This document shows, piece after piece, positions 12,270-22,762 of a stretch of 64,000 nucleotides of DNA (the stretch's first letter is position 1; each line of letters starts with the position of its first letter). This stretch comes from Scleroderma bovista. Its lineage: Eukaryota > Basidiomycota > Agaricomycetes > Boletales > Sclerodermataceae. The notes under the pieces were generated by a model that saw only the letters and a list, made by a program, of their open reading frames with translations, did no database searches and was not told the DNA's origin. The stretch lies in assembly GCA_037178675.1 (NCBI GenBank), contig JAYMGJ010000426.1, positions 62,001-126,000 on the forward strand, read 5' to 3'. Made by a program: the position numbers and the translations under genes.

Positions 12270-12530
12270 ATTGCAAGAGCCTCGGGCTCTAGTGGGATCT
12301 GGGTTAACAGTAGAGTCACAATTGTTGGGAGGATAACGACGTCGAGGGGGGAGCCCGCAGCATGGTCCTTAATGAAAGTTGAAACGGGAAACGTTAAGCA
12401 CTCGGCTTACTAATCGACTACAAATCGTGTCTGTATCAATATGAACTGTACACGATCAAAGAATACAGACAATTTTGAAAGCAATACAATGAATATGAGG
12501 TGCAGATATTACCAGTTCTGGAAGGTCAAA

Positions 12531-13120
12531 TCAGAAAGCCATCAAAAAAGGTGTGGACGAACACAACGCACAAGCAATATCAGCACACATCGCTTTGATC
12601 GATGCAACCAATTCTTTCATCTTGGCCTCTCCAGCCGGTTCCAACAACTCATGGGTCCAGCGATCAGCTGGAGCGACGTCAATCATATATTTTGGATCAC
12701 GTGAAATGGTGGGTGGGGTGAGCTGATTTGATTCCTTTGAATATTCATAGATGGCCAAGCAGGTCCCCATCGCGCTAATGCCATACAACTTGGGACAACA
12801 AGGTTTCTGTCGATGAGGGCATAGAATTTTGCGCGCATCTGAGCATCCGCTTTCTCGCGAGTAAAAAGCCTATCGAGATGCGTGAAGGGGTTCATCTCGA
12901 TGAAAAACACGGGGCACTTTTGCTTTCGAACAACGTATGTAGTTGCAAAGTCGATGGATCCAGGAGTTATAGGACCCTTATACTGAGGAACAACTTGGAA
13001 GTGTTCTGTATAGGGGAAGAGATTGTTCAAGAGTGTGTTATATGGGCCATAGTATTCTGTCTCATCCTCCAAGCGATCAATAAGCTCAAATTGTTCAATG
13101 ATTGCATCTGACCAAGGCAT
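12531..13120 (-). pseudogene. Small repeated gene family, copy 2 (single frameshift)
   Basis: Nearly full-length copy of an agaricomycete family of about 190 residues. It begins MPWSDAIIEQFELIDRL (ATG 13120), continues GPYNTLLNNLFPYTEHFQVV, GSIDFATTYVV, CPVFFIEMNPFTHLDRLF and ends DVAPADRWTHELLEPAGEAK plus a coiled tail. One base is missing near 12790 (CCAAG where copy 3 has CCAAAG), so the first frame ends in nonsense and LYGISAMGTCLAIYEYS resumes in another frame. The spacing of an Asp (GSID) and an acidic-x-(K/N) pair (FFIEMN) resembles a PD-(D/E)XK core, which is inference. A sequencing error could also explain the single lesion, but the neighbouring copy is clearly dead. Confidence 0.65.
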
Positions 13121-13626
13121 ATCTGCAATAATTAGGATGGTGAAAAGTGTATGAAACAAAATAACTTTACCTGTCTGCTGGTGTGGTGTGTTGAACCTGG
13201 TGGAATGATGCAAGACTATTGGTAGGGGTTTATGGCATGAAATTTCCATCACTGATCAGCAAACACACCAAACCTAGCACAACTTAGCAAGCCTTGGAAG
13301 AATCCAGAGTCCCTAGCTAGCACCTGCTAGGCTGTACTAGATCTAGTACTAGAATACTATTACAGGCCACCTATAGTTTACATGCTCATACCACACACCA
13401 ATCACATAAAGGTCTACCATAGGGCTCCACCCTGAGGACCATAAATGCAGATTTTTAAAAAAAAAAGTGGGGAGGGGCATCCCCTAATCAAACTTGCACA
13501 GAGGCAGGGGTTCCAACACTGCTAATCCATCTCAGTAGCTCAATTGACCCATTAGCCTATTACTGTAATAAACACAGTCTATTCTATACACAAATAAATA
13601 TACATTGAGCCACACACACCTTCAAA
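13121..13626. other. Non-coding spacer between decayed copies
   Basis: AT-rich spacer. The first about 100 bp match the 5' flanks of the other two family copies (ATAATTAGGATGGTGAAAAG, then ATGAAACAAAA). The rest shows no coding frame, an A10 tract near 13457 and a GGGGCATCCCC palindrome just after it. Confidence 0.6.
13619..13626. repeat. Left target-site duplication CCTTCAAA
   Basis: Identical to 13895-13902 on the other side of the MITE. Confidence 0.8.
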
Positions 13627-13894
13627 TAGTGTTGCCACCAAACTGGACTAAATTCGAAGTGAGTTCGAATCCGGTATGGAGTTCAGTGGAGTTCAGTAAA
13701 ACTAATCACAATGAGTTGACATACAAACTAAAACAAATTGGGTTACTAGCACTACAATATTGCTAATCAGGTCAGCATTTGCATAGAATCCTTGATTGGT
13801 TGAGCTCAACAGCCGACTTCGTTTGTCCTCAGTTCGTTCGAGCTCGGAAAAATGAAGTCAAACGAACTTTTGAGTCCGGTTCGCAGCAACACTA
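13627..13894. mobile_element. hAT-like MITE, 268 bp, with perfect 8-bp target duplication
   Basis: The left end reads TAGTGTTGCCACCAAACTGG and the right end, read on the opposite strand, TAGTGTTGCTGCGAACCGG; both inverted ends continue to GGACT, giving imperfect terminal inverted repeats of about 22-23 bp with one indel. The element is flanked on both sides by CCTTCAAA (13619-13626 and 13895-13902). An 8-bp duplication and TAGTGTTGC-type ends are the hallmarks of hAT elements. It holds no coding frame, so it is non-autonomous. Subterminal TTCGAA-type short repeats are present. Confidence 0.82.
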
Positions 13895-13902
13895 CCTTCA
13901 AA
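13895..13902. repeat. Right target-site duplication CCTTCAAA
   Basis: Identical to 13619-13626; directly continues into AGAATACAG, a sequence that also lies 3' of copy 2 (about 12462), so the element inserted just 3' of copy 3. Confidence 0.8.
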
Positions 13903-13997
13903 GAATACAGACAAATCAATTTTGAAAGTGATACAATGGAAACAGGGTCCAGATATCACAAGCTCTGAAAGGTCAAATCAGAAAGTCATTAAAAATA

Positions 13998-14552
13998 TGT
14001 GGATGAACACAACACACATTGCTTTGATCGATGCAACCAACTCTTTCAGCTTGACCTCCCCAGCCAGTTCCAATAACTCATGGGTTCAGCGATCAGCTGG
14101 AGCAACATCAGTCACATATTTTGGATCACGTACAATGGTGCGTGGGTTGAGCCGATTCGATTCTTTTGAATATTCATAGATGGTCAAGTAGGTCCCCATT
14201 GCACTAACGCCATACAACTTTGGGATAATGAGGTTTCTGTTAACAAGGGAAAAGAATGTCTGGCGACATCCGAGTATCCGCTTTCTCGCGAGTAGAAAGC
14301 GTATCGAGATGTGTGAATGGCTTGATCCCGATGAAAAGCACAGGACTTTCGCTTTCGGACAATGAATATGGTGGAGAAGTCGATGGATCCAGGAGTTATG
14401 GAACCCTTAAACTGAGGAACAACTTGGAAGTGTTCCTCATGAGGGAAGAGATCGTGCAGGAGCGTGTTGTATGGGCCATAGTATTCTGTCTCGTCCTTTG
14501 TGAAGTGATCAATAAGCTCAAATTGTTCGATGATTGCATCTGACCAAGGCAT
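13998..14552 (-). pseudogene. Small repeated gene family, copy 3 (multiple lesions)
   Basis: Tandem relative of copy 2. The start MPWSDAIIEQFELIDHFTKD and GSIDFSTIFIV are in frame, then an extra base shifts the frame before VLFIGIKPFTHLDT, where the conserved acidic residue of copy 2 (FFIEMN) is Gly. A second disruption falls after REKADTRM, LYGVSAMGTYLTIYEYS resumes in a third frame, and TGA at 14096-14098 replaces the Trp codon of DRWTHELLE. The 5' flank (ATAATTAGGATG, TGAACCCAGAATGATGCGAGGTTTTG) and the 3' flank (TTTTGAAAGTGATACAATGG) are shared with the other copies. Confidence 0.75.
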
Positions 14553-14781
14553 ATCTGCAATAATTAGGATGACCAACTACATACTATGAAACAACCTTTA
14601 CCTGTCTTCTGGTGTGGCAGGTTGAACCCAGAATGATGCGAGGTTTTGTTCCTCAACTCCGCTTATGTAAGATCTAAATGATTATCGTACACAGCCACTT
14701 GAACCAGAACACGGCGTGACGGCAGGCACTATGATTGATAGTCCATGTACATGCCAAAGTTAGTCCTCAATGCGGGGAATA

Positions 14782-15241
14782 TCAACCAATATCTTCGTAA
14801 TCTTCGTTACTATCGAATTTGCGTATCTCTTACGTGTCGACTCCGTTCTGGCGCGTGAGATGAGTGATGAGAATAGAGAAATTATCTGCGGTAGATCTCT
14901 AGTGCTCTGTAGGAGGAAGAACGAAACACAGACCGGTCCGCTGGACAGCAGTGCGGCGAGGATAACAGCACGTCGCTTCGCCTCAACCTTGACGGGGTCA
15001 CAAGCACCATATACCCTCCCTCAGCTCTACTTCCAAGGTTTTGATATTCTCCTTTGCCGCGGATAGCTTTTTCAATGCTATGGTCCTCTGAGCTTGTGAA
15101 TAGTCAATCCAACCGAGGCAACGTCGACGAAACTGTTGAAACAAACGCTCTCAGGCCGGATTACCTTCTCGCATTCAAATCTTCGAGTTGACTGTTATGG
15201 CTCAATTGAGCATTCTTGCTTGTATACAATCGATTGCGAAC
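14782..15241 (-). pseudogene. MND1: Decayed 3' half of MND1 (meiotic recombination factor)
   Basis: Read on the minus strand, pieces fit the order of the C-terminal half of Mnd1, the Hop2 partner in meiotic strand exchange: NRLYTSKNAQLSHNSQLEDL, then ERTIALKKL-like RTIALKKLSAAKENIKTLE, YGACDPVKVEAKRRAVILA, RTDNFSILITHLTRQNGVDT and finally IRKFDSNEDYEDIG with TGA at 14782-14784. Human MND1 has the same layout (coiled coil, CDP, AKEAANRWTDN). Frames are broken: one base missing just before YGACDP (about 15012), another after RRAVILA (about 14953), and TAA at 14830-14832 before EIRKF. The conserved Trp of RWTDN is lost. No N-terminal winged-helix half is visible upstream. It carries few Met codons, so simple ORF calling misses it. 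Confidence 0.68.
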
Positions 15242-15568
15242 CTGGAAGAACAAAGATAAGACATAGTGTTCACACCATTGGTGAGGTTATAGCAAAGGTG
15301 TTAACAATCTGGTGTAATAATGCCGCACGAGGTTGTCCTTATGTAACTGAGTATATTTGCGTTGAAAGTAAGTAACATAGTAAAGAGCGGTTTAGGACAA
15401 TGTACAACACGAAGTATCAGTCGTGCCAGGTCCATAGTGAATTGAAAACTCAATGTGCCAATAAATGGTGATATCACCACTACGTACTTTCGTCATAGAG
15501 AGGTGTCAAGGGTATGGTTTTCGTAAGGAGAAACACGGAGAACCGGTAGGATGAATGAAGTCCGAGCA
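15242..15568. other. Intergenic, nothing recognised
   Basis: This is where the N-terminal half of MND1 would be expected on the minus strand; none of its conserved sequence is visible. Confidence 0.5.
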
Positions 15569-18500
15569 TCACCGGATGAGGTCTACAGGTGGCTGGCTTT
15601 GAGATGGATATCGGTAAGCCACAAAGTCACGATCCTGCTCAACGAGTTCATCGATGGCTTTTCGGGACATGATAGACATTCGAGGACCTGTGCTCTGCCG
15701 GGAACTGGTATATGCAGTATACGCAGAATATAGACTCTCTTCATTGCCATCGTACCCTGGCGTTGACAAGCGAGGAAACTCATGAAAGCTACAAGCGTTG
15801 GCGTCAGAAGCGGTACCAGATTTTTTCCCCAGCAATGAAGTAAAACTGAATTTGCTCTTGCGCTTGGGGGTCGGTGGAGCTGAGGGGTTCTCATCGATGT
15901 TGCCCAGGCGTCCGAGGGACCTCCGAGAAATGCCGAATTCATTGTACAAACCAATCGGACTTCGATGGTCATGGCCACCTAGCGGCATAGTTTGGATTCC
16001 GAGGGTGGGACGTGATGTTATACCGCTAAATGACTGGCGTCTGGTTTCGTTACGGAAAGGTGCATGAGGAAGGGCAAGATCCTGTGTGTTCTGGCCGTTG
16101 TGACGAAGATCGTACGTGTAAAGCGTTTGCGGTCGGGATTCGTTTCCAACAGTCTGCAGCCGGGGCTTCGCTTCTCCCGGTAGGGGTGGTAGCGATTTCT
16201 CTCGAGACAACATGACATGTTGTCTCGCGGTTGCCTTTGGAAGCGTCATGGTATTTGGCGCTGGTTGCAGTTTCTGTCGGATATCTGGCTCAGAGGTGAC
16301 CGGATGAACCTGCTTGAGTCCGGGGTTTTCCCCTGGAGGCACTTCATTGTCATCGGTGTGCACCCCAATCCTCTTATCAACTGCCTCACCATTTCCGCCT
16401 GACGGACGGGAAGAAGTAGGTGATGGGAGAAGACTGGATGGAGCCGTGGGAGGTGACATACCGGGCGAAGAAAAACCGCCCCATGGGGACGATGTGGAAA
16501 GAAGTGATGGCGTAGATGCATGGCGTCCACCAGCGCCAAAATGCTCTCCAGGTCCGCGCTCCACTAGATAAGATAGCGGCGGGGGTGGGGTAAGAGGGAA
16601 ATCATCGTCATGGCGATCCGATGGTCGCACAGAGTCGTAACTTCCAACGTGGACATCATCCTTATTCGACGACCCTTTAACCAACTTCCAAATTTTGGCA
16701 AAGCCGTGCTTCTTTTTCTTTTTCGGTACCTCGTCAGTAGCGGCAAGTGGTTCGTGTCCGTTTTCCGGGGTGGGCCAGATTTGACTTTGTCTTTGCGAAG
16801 AGATGTTAAGTCTATCCACTGGCGGGCGAAGATGAGCCGCGTCAGTTTCGCGCTGCAGGGCCACACTAATAACGGAATCGGATCAGATAACTACAGGATC
16901 TTAATGGGTAGCAATAACATACTGCATGTCAACCATGCTCCCCGACATCCCTGACGGGGCCAGACTGTCTTGACTTCGCCATACTCCACTCATGTTCCTA
17001 AAACTGAAGAAGCGAGAGCGTCTTGGCGATGCAGAAGCTGGGCTATGGGTATCTGAGAATGAAGCCTGCGAACATACTTGACCAATGCTCGACTGCCTGT
17101 CGAGTGGGGCAGTGAGGGAACTGGTAGGCCGAGTGCTAACTCCAGAAAACCGTGGGCTCTGCAGCACACTAAAACCATTGTCGGTGAGAGGAACCATGCT
17201 ATGAGAAGAGTACAACGAGGTGACGTCGATGGCCGAGCTGCGGGAAGACTTGCGTGGACGACTGCGTTCGCGCTTTCCCTGTCTACGACGACGTTCTCTC
17301 TCCTCCTTTTCCTCGCGGCGAACATCAACGTGCTCCACAATGAGTCCATTCTGAAGAAGGGTGATGTCACGGGATGCACTTCGGATATGATGTGCCCCAC
17401 TTCCGTTTGGAGCTGCGGTAGAACGCTTGAGCTTGAAGGCACCGTCGTCCCCGCCATCCAGTTCGTATACAGAACGACGAATATGAGCAATCGTATCCTT
17501 CATTGAATTCTCAAGTTGCTTAGATTCTTGCATCGCCTGAGTATGAGCCAAGGCTTCAGCTTCAAGTAAAGACCGCTGGGCTTTGACATAATGATTCAAT
17601 GTTTGCTGCCTTGCCATTGGTTCTCGAGGGTTCTGTATGTTGTTTTAATGTCGTTGTAGAAAGAAAGAAAGAAAACATGAATAAACGCAGACTTGCCATT
17701 GCATTCCATAGCTTGAGATTTTGCTCAGTGAGGCGCCCACCTCTAGCTCGGGGTCGAGAAGAACACTCCGAGTGCAATATACCCGCAGCTTCCTCATCTT
17801 CCTCTCTCTTTAGCAACTCTTCATAAAGAACGTCGCTGTCACGATCCCAAACGCCAGGACCTGTGACAATAACATCCGCCATATCTTGGTCACGCATGGC
17901 GCATTCAATACACACCTCTTCCGGTGGTTGCAATGGTGTCGGAGAAAGAATGGGATTCATTGGGTCCGGGGCAGTAGCAGGTGTGATAAAAGTGGGATGC
18001 TGAGCGTATGCCCGGGGATTCGTGGATATGGGAATAGGAATGCCCATTGTTGGACTGTATGCCCTCGCTATCGACAGAGGCTTCGGGGACAGCCTCGAAG
18101 GACCTGAACCATCAGGTGTAGAATGGGAGGTCTGTCGATTGCCAGAGGGCTGCAGGGATGGTGGGACGTCTCGGAAAGCCTGCATCTGCAGCGGCGATGC
18201 GGGGAGTTGAGAAACTGTGAGCGATTCACCAAGGGACTTGAAAGATTCGTTCAGGAACCTTGAATCGATGAGGTTGCCATTCATGGGAGGAAAAGTATTT
18301 CCACCATCATCTAGGCCATTTCTCCCAGTCGTATGGCGGGCGCCACCACTGGAAACGCCCTGAGAGGCTGTCTTTGGATAGGAAGAATGTTGACCACAAT
18401 CCAGGTCCGCCCTACGATCCCCATCACTCCGCCGTTGTTCGTCCTCTGTTTGTGCTTTAGGAACTTCAGTTCGAGGGGGGGAGTCCATCTGAGCTTGGGA

Positions 18501-18695
18501 TACCCGAGATTGGGTAGTACCGGAGCCAGACCACGGTGACGTCTTATCGGAGAAAAGAGAAGGATACCTGGAGTCCTTGGTCTCCATCTCCGAAATTGCA
18601 AGGCCACGCTGAAAGAAGTTGAGCTCAAGGCCCGAGGAAAGGGCAGGGGGAACAGTATCGGGTCGTGCTGGTTGGATTGCAGAGACCAAAGCCAT
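15569..18695 (-). CDS. Large low-complexity conserved fungal protein
   Basis: About 980 residues in three main exons. It starts MALVSAIQPARPDTVPPALS (ATG 18695). A conserved block contains CIECAMRDQDMADV (CxxC), VWDRDSDVLYEELLKREED, RPRARGGRLTEQNLKLWNAM and, after an intron, RQQTLNHYVKAQRSLLEAEA, a helical stretch. The rest is Ser/Pro-rich disorder with a basic RRRRQGKRERSRPRK segment and KKKKKHGFAKIWKLVKGSS in the last exon. I recognise the CxxC-RDxDMADV/RARGGRLTEQNLKLW block as conserved among fungi but know no function. The two Cys and nearby residues could bind zinc; this is a guess. Confidence 0.75.
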
Positions 18696-19274
18696 GTCGA
18701 TTGTAATGTGTTGAAAAGCTAACCAAGAGAAGGGAGGTGTTTACTGTGAAGAGATATGGCACAAAGCACTCCAGGCAAGGTCGCTGGTGTAAAGAGGACT
18801 TGCAGAAGAATGAAACTAGTGGACGTCGTTAGGAAGAGTGTAATTGAGGGCGTTCAGTCAAGCGCTGCTAACAGCGACTCGAAGAACCCACCCCAAGGGC
18901 AATGATAACGAATCGGGTGTTCGAGGTGGGGAAGCAAGTTGGATGAGCGCACATTACATATGGCAGTGCAAGTCGTTCCACCATTTACAGAAGGCATTTC
19001 CCACAATCCTGCGGCCATTCTTACCCGCACAGAAGTACATACCGTTGGTATGAGAAACCATCATCAAACTAATAGCAGCGTTCTCGACCACAGACCACCT
19101 GTCTCAAGCCTGGAAATAACAAATGTAGTTTCCAATGAGAATGGCTTCAGATAGTGTTAAAGAGAGGAGTAACTGGACAGGTTACAAGGGTCGCCAGTTA
19201 TTAAAGTAGATCGAGAATAAGAAGATAAATCTGGCCGCGAACTAACAGCGATCCCTCCACTAGTTCGAACTGAT
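18696..19274. other. Intergenic: promoter of the large conserved gene and 3' end of NDUFS7
   Basis: No coding frame with recognisable content on either strand. Confidence 0.5.
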
Positions 19275-20084
19275 CTATTTGCGATACCTGGACACGAAAC
19301 AATCAGTCTGCAGACTTAATAATAGCCGTGTACCCACCATAGTACGCTCTTCCTGTTTCTCCTCATTTTGCGCTGAAGCTGGAGCATCCCATAAAGCAAT
19401 GCCTCCGCAGTTGGTGGGCATCCAGGGACGTAAATATCCACCGGAACGATACCTATTGTGCAATGGCATGAGCGGGAGTATAGTAATCTATCCACCGGAG
19501 GTCTTACGATCGCAACCCCTGACGACCGAATACGAATAATGATAATACCCGCCACCATTGGCGCATGATCCCATGGAGACGACCCACCGTGGCTCAGGCA
19601 TCTGATCGTAAACCTTCCTAAGGGCTGGAGCCATCTTGTTGGTGAGTGTCCCGGCGACAATCATGACATCGCTTTGGCGGGGACTGGCACGGAAGACGAC
19701 ACCCAGACGATCTTGGTCGTACCGTGCAGCAGCCATATGCATCATTTCCACCGCACAACATGCGAGACCAAATGTCATGGGCCAAATCGAACCCTGACGC
19801 GCCCAGTTGACAATCTTGTCGGCGGTTGAAAGGACATACTCTAATTTTGAAAGAAGTAAGAAGAATGTCACAGAGGGAAGGAGGGCCATACCAGCTTTGT
19901 TCCGGGGGTGTTCTAGGCTGTACTGATTGGAACCACGACTGGCAACCGAGGTGATGGGTTCTTGGGAAGTAACTGGAGTTGAGGCGGTCTCCGGTGCTCG
20001 AACAAGTTTGGAGGCATGTACCGAACGGAAGGCTTGCCACAATGCGTTAGTGATAACGCGACAAGCAATGCGAATGTGGCTCAC
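19275..20084 (-). CDS. NDUFS7: NADH:ubiquinone oxidoreductase 20-kDa subunit (PSST, NDUFS7)
   Basis: Complex I subunit carrying the N2 [4Fe-4S] cluster next to the quinone site in the mitochondrial inner membrane. The presequence-like N-terminus is [20 protein letters not shown] (ATG 20084). Cluster ligands are visible: [19 protein letters not shown] (paired Cys), [19 protein letters not shown] and [19 protein letters not shown]. The C-terminus is [12 protein letters not shown], the last residues coming from a tiny final exon with TAG at 19275-19277. Introns: one after NKA, one after GCDR, one splitting the Trp codon of VLW. Length agrees with the family. Confidence 0.95.
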
Positions 20085-20663
20085 AACAAATTCCGACAGC
20101 GGGCCAAAGGCCTACACGTCGGCAGGAATTTGTAGCTAGAAATATTCGTGAGCTTTAACTTTAATTCCACAGTGAACTGATGGACTCACCTGATGTATTC
20201 AGAATACCGAGTGACATGGTGGTCAGCGCCATTCAGAGCCGGCCAGACACGTCGGGGCAGCTTGGAGGCTGGAGCAGATCGAGCACATTCCCACGGCGTC
20301 AAAAGATGACTAAGCATAAACCCAATCTGGACTTTACAAGTATGTAGTGTCTCGAGTCGTCTAAGAGACTCATCAGGTGCAACGCAGAAAGCCACTTTCA
20401 GCACTCCCTAAATATGTCGGGCTCACTCATCGGACCCCCAGATGCTATATCCCTTGAGGACAGTGGCGTGGGCCGTGGTGGGCCTAGCCTACCAACGGCG
20501 CGCGATCAGCCGTTTCTGCTTTCCCCTGCTCGCCAACCAAGCGAGAGCAAGAGCGCATTTCTCACGAGGGATGTGCCGTCAGTATAAGTAACAAGTCCAG
20601 ATTACTTTTCAGCCCATTCCGTATCTCCCTCTTTCTCTCCTTCTGTCCTTTCTTACCCCAGTG
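20085..20663. other. Divergent promoter region between NDUFS7 and the 20664 gene
   Basis: Holds a 72-codon minus-strand frame (20186-20404) without recognisable content; a GTGAGT...CTAG pair at about 20132-20189 could be an intron in the NDUFS7 5' leader. A pyrimidine-rich tract (20620-20655) ends just before the downstream ATG at 20664. Confidence 0.5.
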
Positions 20664-22499
20664 ATGCCAGCCGTGCTCAGTTTCTTCAAGTCTGCTCCAG
20701 CGCGGGCCTCGAAGCCTGCTGATGACGAGAACGCCGAGCCTGCATCGGTCCAGGTTACACAGGGACCTGCGCCAGTTGAAAGTGGGAGACTCTCCACTTC
20801 CACCGCGACAGTCTCCGGGTCCGCTAATTCTCCACCAACTGTCTGTGTTTTTTCCTGCGAGGAAGAGACGTCTCAGACCATAACCGACCCAAAGTCTATC
20901 CCTCTCCCCGATTCTCCGAATCCCGCTGCTTCACTGACACCACTGGCATTCACTCACGGACCAGATGCCGCATCTGTGGTCCACAGTGAGCCGCTGGGGC
21001 TAAGTAAGATGGAACAACCATACTCTACTCCAGGAAACAAAGATCATGGTCGTTTCTCGTTTCTTTCCTTACCTTTCTTCCGTTCCGACACGAAGCTGGT
21101 TGAACAACCTAGGCGAAAATCCTCTACTCGCTCGCTCCCTACAGTATCCTCCGGAGTCAGGTTTACGGGGAAGAAATCCCGAGCCAGTAGATCATTCACA
21201 GTGTACTCTCTCCGTACCGCGAGCACTGAGAAACGTACCAAGGAGAGCGCCGTTATCATTCGCTCGATTATTGTTGGTGATCACAATGTTCCTTCGGATG
21301 CGAAGCCTGTCAAGGCCAAGGCGTTCTCTAGGTCTGCGGTTGCGCGTGTCAAGTCACAGTTATTGAAACCCAAGGCTGCAACTAAGGTTGTTGCTCAGCT
21401 AAAGGCTCTTTCCCCTCAACCAACCGATCTCCCTACGGGCCCCAATGCACCTATTCGTGCGGTTTGTCTCGATGTCACTGATGACGAGGCGTACGAACGG
21501 TACTTCTCAAAGCTTGGTCCTGTTGTTTTTGCTTCCATTGAGGCGCTTGCTACCACTCTCGCCAACATCCACATCGTGGACCTCCTGATGGCACCCAATA
21601 TGGGTTTCGGTGCTTCTGCTGATGCGCCAGGTCTCTTTGCGGGCGCAGTCCCGACTGCAGAGATAATCCTAGAGGGTCTCCAGCAGATTACCCCGCAACT
21701 TCTTGCTTTAGGATATGCAACCGGCAAAGCTGTCCTGCCGGATCATAAAGGCGTGACTGTCCCTACTGACCGGATATCTGTTCTTACTTGTAAGTGAACT
21801 CAGTATTTCGGGTTGGGAACGCTCAAGCTGATTGCTTCGTATGAATAGACTGGTGGGGATTCGAGATATGTCTACCTCCCGCCACCATTGCCCATATACA
21901 GGCAGCTGCCTCGCCTGGTTCCGCGTTACTTGACCTGCTAACCGCCATAGCTGTGCTCAATGACGGTGTGCGAGAGGTCTTGCCTTTCATCCGCTATTTT
22001 GCCCAGTTTGTGCAAATGGAATGGCATTTAATACGGGCAGCGGATGAGGGGAAGGGCGTTGTGTGCTTTGCAACATGGTAATGTCTTTCTGTTGGGACGG
22101 TGCATGATCTGACCTTTATATCTTAGGCTCATGCCCGCAGCACTTGTTCCCCGCCCATGGGATTTCCAGGACCCATCCCCGCAATCGGAGGCGCGGTCCA
22201 CTACCGCTCAACCACTTCCTGTTGCTGCCAACCCAATTACACCGACCACACGTCTCTCCACAACAGTGGCTACTCCCAAGGCTTCCACCGACGGCGTTCC
22301 GCGTGTTTCATCTGCCTTCTCAGAAATAACATGTGACGATGACGAAATCAGGCCAGTCATCTCAAGTGAACCACCTGTTCTACCAGAACTTGTCGTCAGC
22401 TCCCCTACTTCCATAGAAGAAGAATCCGAGCCAGTAGACGGCGACGTATATACCATATCCGATGAAGTACAGCGCGAAAGTGAAGCCATCGTTTTATGA
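20664..22499 (+). CDS. Basidiomycete-type protein of unknown function
   Basis: Three exons, starting MPAVLSFFKSAPARASKP at ATG 20664 (a GTG lies directly before it). The first 260 residues are Ser/Thr/Pro-rich and basic. A globular part follows: YFSKLGPVVFASIEALATTL, HIVDLLMAPNMGFGASADAP, then across intron 1 (donor GTAAGTG at about 21791) YWWGFEICLPPATIAHIQAA, DGVREVLPFIRYFAQFVQME, and across intron 2 ATWLMPAALVPRPWDF. The tail is acidic and low-complexity, ending ESEAIVL. No known domain was recognised. The globular part has the look of a basidiomycete-restricted helical domain. Both introns keep the frame. Confidence 0.7.
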
Positions 22500-22762
22500 T
22501 GAACTTGGTCGTTCTTCGCGTCTGTACGCCGCGGATGCAAATCTGCTTTGTCAATCCAATTCCCTCGTTTGATTTGTTACGCTCGCTTCGTTTCCATCCA
22601 GTCATTTTACAATACACACTTTCATACTTGGTCGGCTCATCGCCCGGATGGCAGGTACCTAATTTCCAACAAGTGATTCCATGGTGCACGAGGAAATGTT
22701 GTAATTATCGTATCATATCCATATCGATAGAGAAAAGTTCCACGAAAGCAGAATGTGCCCAA

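Noticed and set aside
14041..15240. Plus-strand open frames in the decay island (13922-14179, 14770-15066, 15136-15375)
   Set aside because: They run antisense to the family copy 3 and MND1 relics and show no recognisable content or splice support.
20186..20404. 72-codon minus-strand frame upstream of NDUFS7
   Set aside because: No recognisable protein; the interval is better explained as 5' leader and promoter.
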